From positions 1 through 64,000 of the forward strand of contig JANQGC010000155.1 in assembly GCA_028277515.1 (NCBI GenBank): a DNA stretch of 64,000 nucleotides, given 5' to 3'. Each line of letters opens with the position of its first letter. The stretch's first letter is position 1. Source of the DNA: Anaerolineae bacterium (GTDB lineage Bacteria > Chloroflexota > Anaerolineae > Promineifilales > Promineifilaceae). The notes beneath the pieces are model-generated. The model was given only the letters and a program-made list of their open reading frames with translations, made no database searches and was not told where the DNA came from. The translations under genes and the position numbers were made by a program. Of the stretch, positions 60,113 through 64,000 are shown piece by piece.

Positions 60113-60880
60113 TTGATCCGTAGAAATAAACGCATCCAGGCTATATTATTCGATTTGGATGACACCTTGATTGATTGGTCGGAACAGAATGAAAACTATC
60201 TGGAGTTCACGCGGCCGCACCTTGACAATATCTATGATTATCTGAGCGAGCGGGATCATGATCTGCCCGATCGCCCTGTTTTTTACGATAGATATCTTGA
60301 GGTCTTAGTCAAGGAATGGCAAACCGCCAAGAAAACCTGGTCCGGCGTCAATTTCGAGGCTGCCTTAAACTCGTTTCTCAATGGGCTTGACTTGGACTGC
60401 CGCCAAATCGACTTCGATCAGGTCATGCGCGTCTATGATATGAAACCGGTTCCCGGGGTTACTCTTTTCCAGGACACCCACTCTGTGTTGGAAACGCTGC
60501 GCAATAAAGATTATAAAATCGGCCTGATCACCAATTCCATGATGCCCATGTGGATGCGCGATGTGGAATTAGAGGCGTATGGCATCCTGGATTTTTTTGA
60601 TGTGCGGCTCACCTCCGGTGATGTCGGATATATGAAGCCCCATCCGGAAATTTACCAGCAGGCGCTGGATATCTTGGGCATTCAACCGCAGAGGGCGTTG
60701 TTCGTCGGTGACCGTCCGGCGAATGATATCGCCGGAGCCAATGCCGTGGGTCTGATCAGTGTGCTCATGTCTCCACCCCACCTGGAACGGGAATTGAACG
60801 AGGTTCAACCTGATCATATAATTAACAAGTTGAGTGAATTAATACCTATATTAAATAGGTTAGAATCAAACGATATTTGA
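60113..60880 (+). CDS. HAD-superfamily hydrolase
   Basis: Probable phosphatase of 255 residues. Motif I is LFDLDDTLIDW (nucleophile Asp), motif II LITNS, motif III the Lys in GYMKPHPEIYQQAL, and motif IV FVGDRPANDIAGANAVGL. The cap lies between motif I and II. The start is a TTG preceded by TAGGAG with good spacing. Substrate unknown. Followed closely by the SEC-C gene. Confidence 0.9.
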   Translation: MIRRNKRIQAILFDLDDTLIDWSEQNENYLEFTRPHLDNIYDYLSERDHDLPDRPVFYDRYLEVLVKEWQTAKKTWSGVNFEAALNSFLNGLDLDCRQIDFDQVMRVYDMKPVPGVTLFQDTHSVLETLRNKDYKIGLITNSMMPMWMRDVELEAYGILDFFDVRLTSGDVGYMKPHPEIYQQALDILGIQPQRALFVGDRPANDIAGANAVGLISVLMSPPHLERELNEVQPDHIINKLSELIPILNRLESNDI

Positions 60881-60896
60881 AATCGAGGATTTAGTC

Positions 60897-61778
60897 ATGA
60901 GTAAACCAGGGCGAAATGATCCATGCTACTGCGGCAGTGGGAAAAAATATAAGCAGTGCCACCTTCGGAAGGACCAGGCGGAGGAACATGAACGCCGGGC
61001 TAAGGCGGACGCAGCCCGGTTCCTGCGTCTGGATGTTCCCGGTTTTGCGCGAGAGGAACGCTTTGCAGATGATTTTGATCGTGCTTTACCCGTATACTGG
61101 AATGAATATTATGATGCCGATAACGTCGGGCAGATGAGTGAATTTGAGGCCTTACGTTTCCTTGACTGGTTTGTCTTCGATTATACCCTTAAAGACGGCC
61201 GGCGCATTCTGGATATCTATCAAGAAGAACATGCAGACGATTTGCAGCCCTTGCAAAAAGAACTCCTGGAATCCTGGGTGACGGCCCCACCGGCCGGCGC
61301 TTATGAATTAACCGGTTATGAAGGTCAACTGCTCAAACTGCAAGACTTCTTTACCGGTGATACCTACGAGGTATTTGAAGCGAGTGGTAAGGGTAATGTG
61401 GAGATTGGCGAGGTGATTTTAACTCGCCTGGTTCCTGTGTTTGACCAGCTTGAATTCAGCACCCCGGCCGCCTACCTGCCAAAAGACGAGATCGAAGGCT
61501 TGCAAGAGACGCTGGAGGAGGCACAGCAAGTAGATGCTAAGGAACACCCCAAAGCAACTACAGTAGCGTTCATGCGCCGCAACAACCAGCTTTTGGTGCA
61601 CCATGCTCTGGCCCAGGCCGAACGGCTCGGCCGTCCCCCGGTGGCCCGTCTCGATCCAAACCGGACTGATCCGCCCATTCAACGCCAGCATGGCCACGGC
61701 AAAGAACAGGTTGTCCGGCAGCGGAACTACGGCAGCACCCAGCCAAAGCTGGCCCAAACCCGCCGGAAAGCTGTCTAG
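60897..61778 (+). CDS. SEC-C zinc-motif protein
   Basis: A 293-residue protein. The N-terminal SEC-C motif KPGRNDPCYCGSGKKYKQCH (C-x-C-x8-C-H) is the same metal-binding module found at the SecA C-terminus. The rest is a mainly helical acidic domain (FDRALPVYWNEYYDADNVGQ; EALRFLDWFVFDYTLKDGRR), ending in a basic, glutamine-rich tail. GAGG precedes the ATG. The function is unknown; a role in protein or RNA binding is possible. Confidence 0.82.
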   Translation: MSKPGRNDPCYCGSGKKYKQCHLRKDQAEEHERRAKADAARFLRLDVPGFAREERFADDFDRALPVYWNEYYDADNVGQMSEFEALRFLDWFVFDYTLKDGRRILDIYQEEHADDLQPLQKELLESWVTAPPAGAYELTGYEGQLLKLQDFFTGDTYEVFEASGKGNVEIGEVILTRLVPVFDQLEFSTPAAYLPKDEIEGLQETLEEAQQVDAKEHPKATTVAFMRRNNQLLVHHALAQAERLGRPPVARLDPNRTDPPIQRQHGHGKEQVVRQRNYGSTQPKLAQTRRKAV

Positions 61779-61811
61779 GCTGGCCAACATGTTGAGCACA
61801 ACCGCCTCCCT

Positions 61812-63146
61812 ATGAGCACAACGGCCACCTTACGCATCATTTCACAAAAGACCCCACTCAAGGGCACGGTCACCGTCTCCGGCGACAAATCAATCAGCCA
61901 CCGGGCAATTATGCTCGCCTCAATCGCCAGTGGAACCAGCACCATCCGCAATTGGCTGCCGGCTGGTGATACACTGGCAACACTTAAAGCAGCGCAGGCC
62001 CTGGGTGTGAAGGTCACAGTTGGCCGGAAGACCAAAATGGGCTGGGATTTGCAAATCGAGGGGCGTGGCCTGCATGGTTTACTGCCGCCTGATGAACCGA
62101 TTAACTGCCGAAATGCCGGCACCGGACTGCGGCTTCTGGCCGGGTTAATGGCCGGGCAACGCTTTCCAGTCATTCTGGATGGCAGTGAGCAATTACGTAA
62201 ACGGCCGATGCGCCGTATCACCGACCCTTTAACCGAAATGGGCGCTCATATCACCTCTGAAAACGGCCGCGCGCCCCTTCATATTCAGCCCTCATCACTC
62301 AAAGGCATTTCATACCGCATGAAAGTAGCCAGCGCGCAGGTCAAAAGCGCGATTTTGCTTGCCGGACTTTATGCCCAGGATGAGACACGCGTATTCCAGC
62401 CCGGTCCGGCGCGCGATCATACCGAACGCATGCTGAAGGCGATGGGCGTTCCCTTAACCCAAGAGGGTGATTGGATCTATTTGCCGGAATTTAATAGCTC
62501 TCGGGAACTGCAACCTTTGAATTTAACCGTTCCCGGGGACATCTCTTCCGCCGCCTTTCCCCTCGTCGCCGCAGCCATCGTTCCCCATTCCGAAATTACC
62601 ATCCAAAACGTAGGTGCGAATGAGACACGTACCGGCCTTTTATCCATGCTGAGAGCGATGGGCGCCAGTTTTACAATCGAAAATGAGCGCGTCACCGGTG
62701 GCGAACCGGCTGTCGATTTAAGCGTGCGCTTTGATGAACTGCACGCCGCAGCAGTCAATGGAGAAACTGTTGTGCGCGGCATTGATGAGTTCCCTATTTG
62801 GGCCGTTGCCGCCACCCAGGCCGCCGGGGTAAGTTCGGTTAGCGATGCTGCCGAGTTGCGGGTCAAGGAAGTTGATCGCATATCCGTTTTAGCCGGCGAA
62901 TTGCAAAAAATGGGCGTGCCCATTGAGGAAAGAATGGACGGTTTTGCGGTTGATGGCCCGCTGCGGCCGCAAGGCGCGGAGGTTAACAGCCATGACGATC
63001 ACCGCCTGGCCATGTCCCTGGCCATCGCCGGCCTGGTCGCCGAAGGGGAGACTCTCATTCATGATGTTGGCTGCACGCGAGATAGTTTTCCAGGATTTGT
63101 GGAGACAATGCAGAAGTTGGGCGCGCAGATGGAGTGGAGTGAATAA
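61812..63146 (+). CDS. aroA: EPSP synthase, class II motifs
   Basis: Shikimate-pathway 3-phosphoshikimate 1-carboxyvinyltransferase, 444 residues. GDKSISHR is at 24-31, NAGTGLRLLAG at 101-111, SAQVK at 174-178, RDHTE at 201-205 and NETR at 270-273. The four signatures GDKS, SAQxK, RxHxE and NxTR are those described for class II enzymes, which are usually glyphosate-tolerant. No Shine-Dalgarno is obvious. It precedes rsmI by 6 bp. Confidence 0.96.
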   Translation: MSTTATLRIISQKTPLKGTVTVSGDKSISHRAIMLASIASGTSTIRNWLPAGDTLATLKAAQALGVKVTVGRKTKMGWDLQIEGRGLHGLLPPDEPINCRNAGTGLRLLAGLMAGQRFPVILDGSEQLRKRPMRRITDPLTEMGAHITSENGRAPLHIQPSSLKGISYRMKVASAQVKSAILLAGLYAQDETRVFQPGPARDHTERMLKAMGVPLTQEGDWIYLPEFNSSRELQPLNLTVPGDISSAAFPLVAAAIVPHSEITIQNVGANETRTGLLSMLRAMGASFTIENERVTGGEPAVDLSVRFDELHAAAVNGETVVRGIDEFPIWAVAATQAAGVSSVSDAAELRVKEVDRISVLAGELQKMGVPIEERMDGFAVDGPLRPQGAEVNSHDDHRLAMSLAIAGLVAEGETLIHDVGCTRDSFPGFVETMQKLGAQMEWSE

Positions 63147-63152
63147 ACGGCC

Positions 63153-63815
63153 GTGCTCTATCTTGTGGCCACTCCCATCGGCAACCTTTCCGACATCACC
63201 CTGCGCGCCCTGGAAATATTGCGCCAAGCGGATTATGTGGCCAGCGAAGATACACGCAAGACAGGACGGCTTTTAAAACACTTCCAAATTAAGAAACCTC
63301 AAATTTCTTTTCATGAGCACAACGAACAGCAAGTCGGGCCGCGCATTCTGCGACTGCTTGAAGCAGGACAGGATGTTGCCCTGGTCAGCGACGCAGGCAC
63401 ACCGGGCATCGCTGATCCCGGTTATTCTCTCGTCCGAAAGGCTATCGAAAACACCCTACCCTATACGATGATTCCTGGCCCATCAGCCTTAATCATGGCT
63501 GTTGTTTTGTCAGGCCTGCCCACCCACTCATTTACCTTTCGCGGTTTCCCCCCACGCAAGGGGGGCAAAAGACGCCGTTTTTTAGAAGTCGATCAAGAAT
63601 CTCCCCACACCCTTGTTTTCTATGAAAGCCCCTATCGCTTAAAAGCCTTTCTGGCCGATGCCCTGGCTATTTACGGTGACCGGCCGGCCGCCATCGCCAA
63701 CGAATTGACCAAGCTGCATGAATCAATTCAGCAAGGAACACTCTCTGAACTGCTGGCCGGATTGGGGGAAGAAGAACCACGCGGTGAGTATGTGGTGGTT
63801 ATTGGAGCACAATAA
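63153..63815 (+). CDS. rsmI: 16S rRNA (cytidine1402-2'-O)-methyltransferase
   Basis: Tetrapyrrole-methylase-fold rRNA methyltransferase acting at C1402 of 16S rRNA. GTG start, 220 residues. [48 protein letters not shown] and [17 protein letters not shown] are the family blocks, with [10 protein letters not shown] near the C-terminus. Short form without the C-terminal extension of E. coli RsmI. It overlaps the next start by one base. Confidence 0.95.
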   Translation: MLYLVATPIGNLSDITLRALEILRQADYVASEDTRKTGRLLKHFQIKKPQISFHEHNEQQVGPRILRLLEAGQDVALVSDAGTPGIADPGYSLVRKAIENTLPYTMIPGPSALIMAVVLSGLPTHSFTFRGFPPRKGGKRRRFLEVDQESPHTLVFYESPYRLKAFLADALAIYGDRPAAIANELTKLHESIQQGTLSELLAGLGEEEPRGEYVVVIGAQ

Positions 63816-64000
63816 TGGGCTTTGAAGTTTCCCCCGAAGTGCGGATGGTCCTCAATACGATGGAGGCTTTTGTCCGTGAAGAGTTGATCCCCTTAGAACG
63901 CTATTTCCTGCATCATGATTTCCAGACTTTACTGCCGCTCATGGAAGAAAAACGGCGGCAGGCCAAAGAATTGGGCTTATGGCTGCCGCAGATCGCGCAA
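63815..64000 (+). CDS. Acyl-CoA dehydrogenase, N-terminal part only
   Basis: Starts at an ATG that shares one base with the rsmI stop (TAATG) and runs off the window after 62 codons. [20 protein letters not shown] followed by R-E-E-L-I-P-L-E and LMEEKRRQAKELGLWLP is the N-terminal helical domain of acyl-CoA dehydrogenases. The flavin and catalytic parts lie outside. A likely electron donor to EtfAB. Confidence 0.75.
   Translation, partial: MGFEVSPEVRMVLNTMEAFVREELIPLERYFLHHDFQTLLPLMEEKRRQAKELGLWLPQIAQ

Overview
This 64 kb window is a chromosomal stretch of moderate G+C with mostly bacterial housekeeping genes. It reads best as a Chloroflexota (Anaerolineae/Ardenticatenia-like) genome. That assignment is inference, from general resemblance of the proteins, the many lipoproteins with acidic or proline/threonine linkers, the menaquinone methyltransferase MenG, an uridylyltransferase-only GlmU and a class II EPSP synthase. 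No rRNA, CRISPR array, phage or complete insertion sequence was seen.

Layout. 1-5.5 kb: 3' part of gltX, tRNA-Gln(CUG), an AT-rich patch with a lone staphylococcal-nuclease homologue, a fragment of a PhnB/VOC gene, a double SRPBCC (AHSA1) protein and its ArsR regulator. 5.6-14.3 kb: one minus-strand operon encoding a LivFGHM-type ABC importer with its lipoprotein receptor, a long-chain acyl-CoA ligase and a PaaK-like protein. This looks like an uptake-and-CoA-activation system for an organic acid. 14.5-17.1 kb: heme O synthase, deoxynucleoside kinase, glycosyltransferase. 17.1-21.6 kb: an AttH-like secreted protein, a fused FtsX permease and a LolD-like ATPase. 21.8 kb: a 6S RNA gene with its own promoter. 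22-27.7 kb: lipid kinase, pyruvate kinase, an unrecognised protein, a DUF4349 lipoprotein and a metallophosphoesterase. 27.8-34.6 kb: tsaE-tsaB-rimI, an epimerase, a PLP enzyme, then dnaX-ybaB-recR and tRNA-Gln(UUG). 34.9-41.6 kb: glmU-like, cdd, rsgA, a GbsR-like regulator with an NmrA-like protein, and etfBA. 41.9-50.5 kb: a large membrane protein with a small coiled-coil partner, a TetR-controlled MacB-like ABC exporter, and a beta-lactamase-fold hydrolase. 50.6-55 kb: small genes, a wrecked ybbN thioredoxin gene, an SDR, a DsbA-like selenoprotein candidate and menG. 55-64 kb: ftsK, pgeF, HAD and SEC-C proteins, aroA, rsmI and the start of an acyl-CoA dehydrogenase.

Most notable observations. 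(1) A DsbA-like lipoprotein has an in-frame UGA exactly at the first Cys of CPTC, with a perfect 7-bp stem-loop 10 nt after it: a probable Sec-containing UPTC protein. (2) A ybbN gene is broken by a non-autonomous element with terminal inverted repeats and a target duplication; a second, different element follows tRNA-Gln(UUG). (3) Several genes have a -10 box 6-7 nt before the start codon and no Shine-Dalgarno, so they are probably leaderless. (4) The hexamer CGGCCG is strongly over-represented. (5) Families of short palindromic repeats sit between genes and sometimes supply stop codons.

The genes fit a heterotroph that imports organic acids and activates them to CoA thioesters. It would oxidise them with an acyl-CoA dehydrogenase and ETF, and respire through menaquinone.
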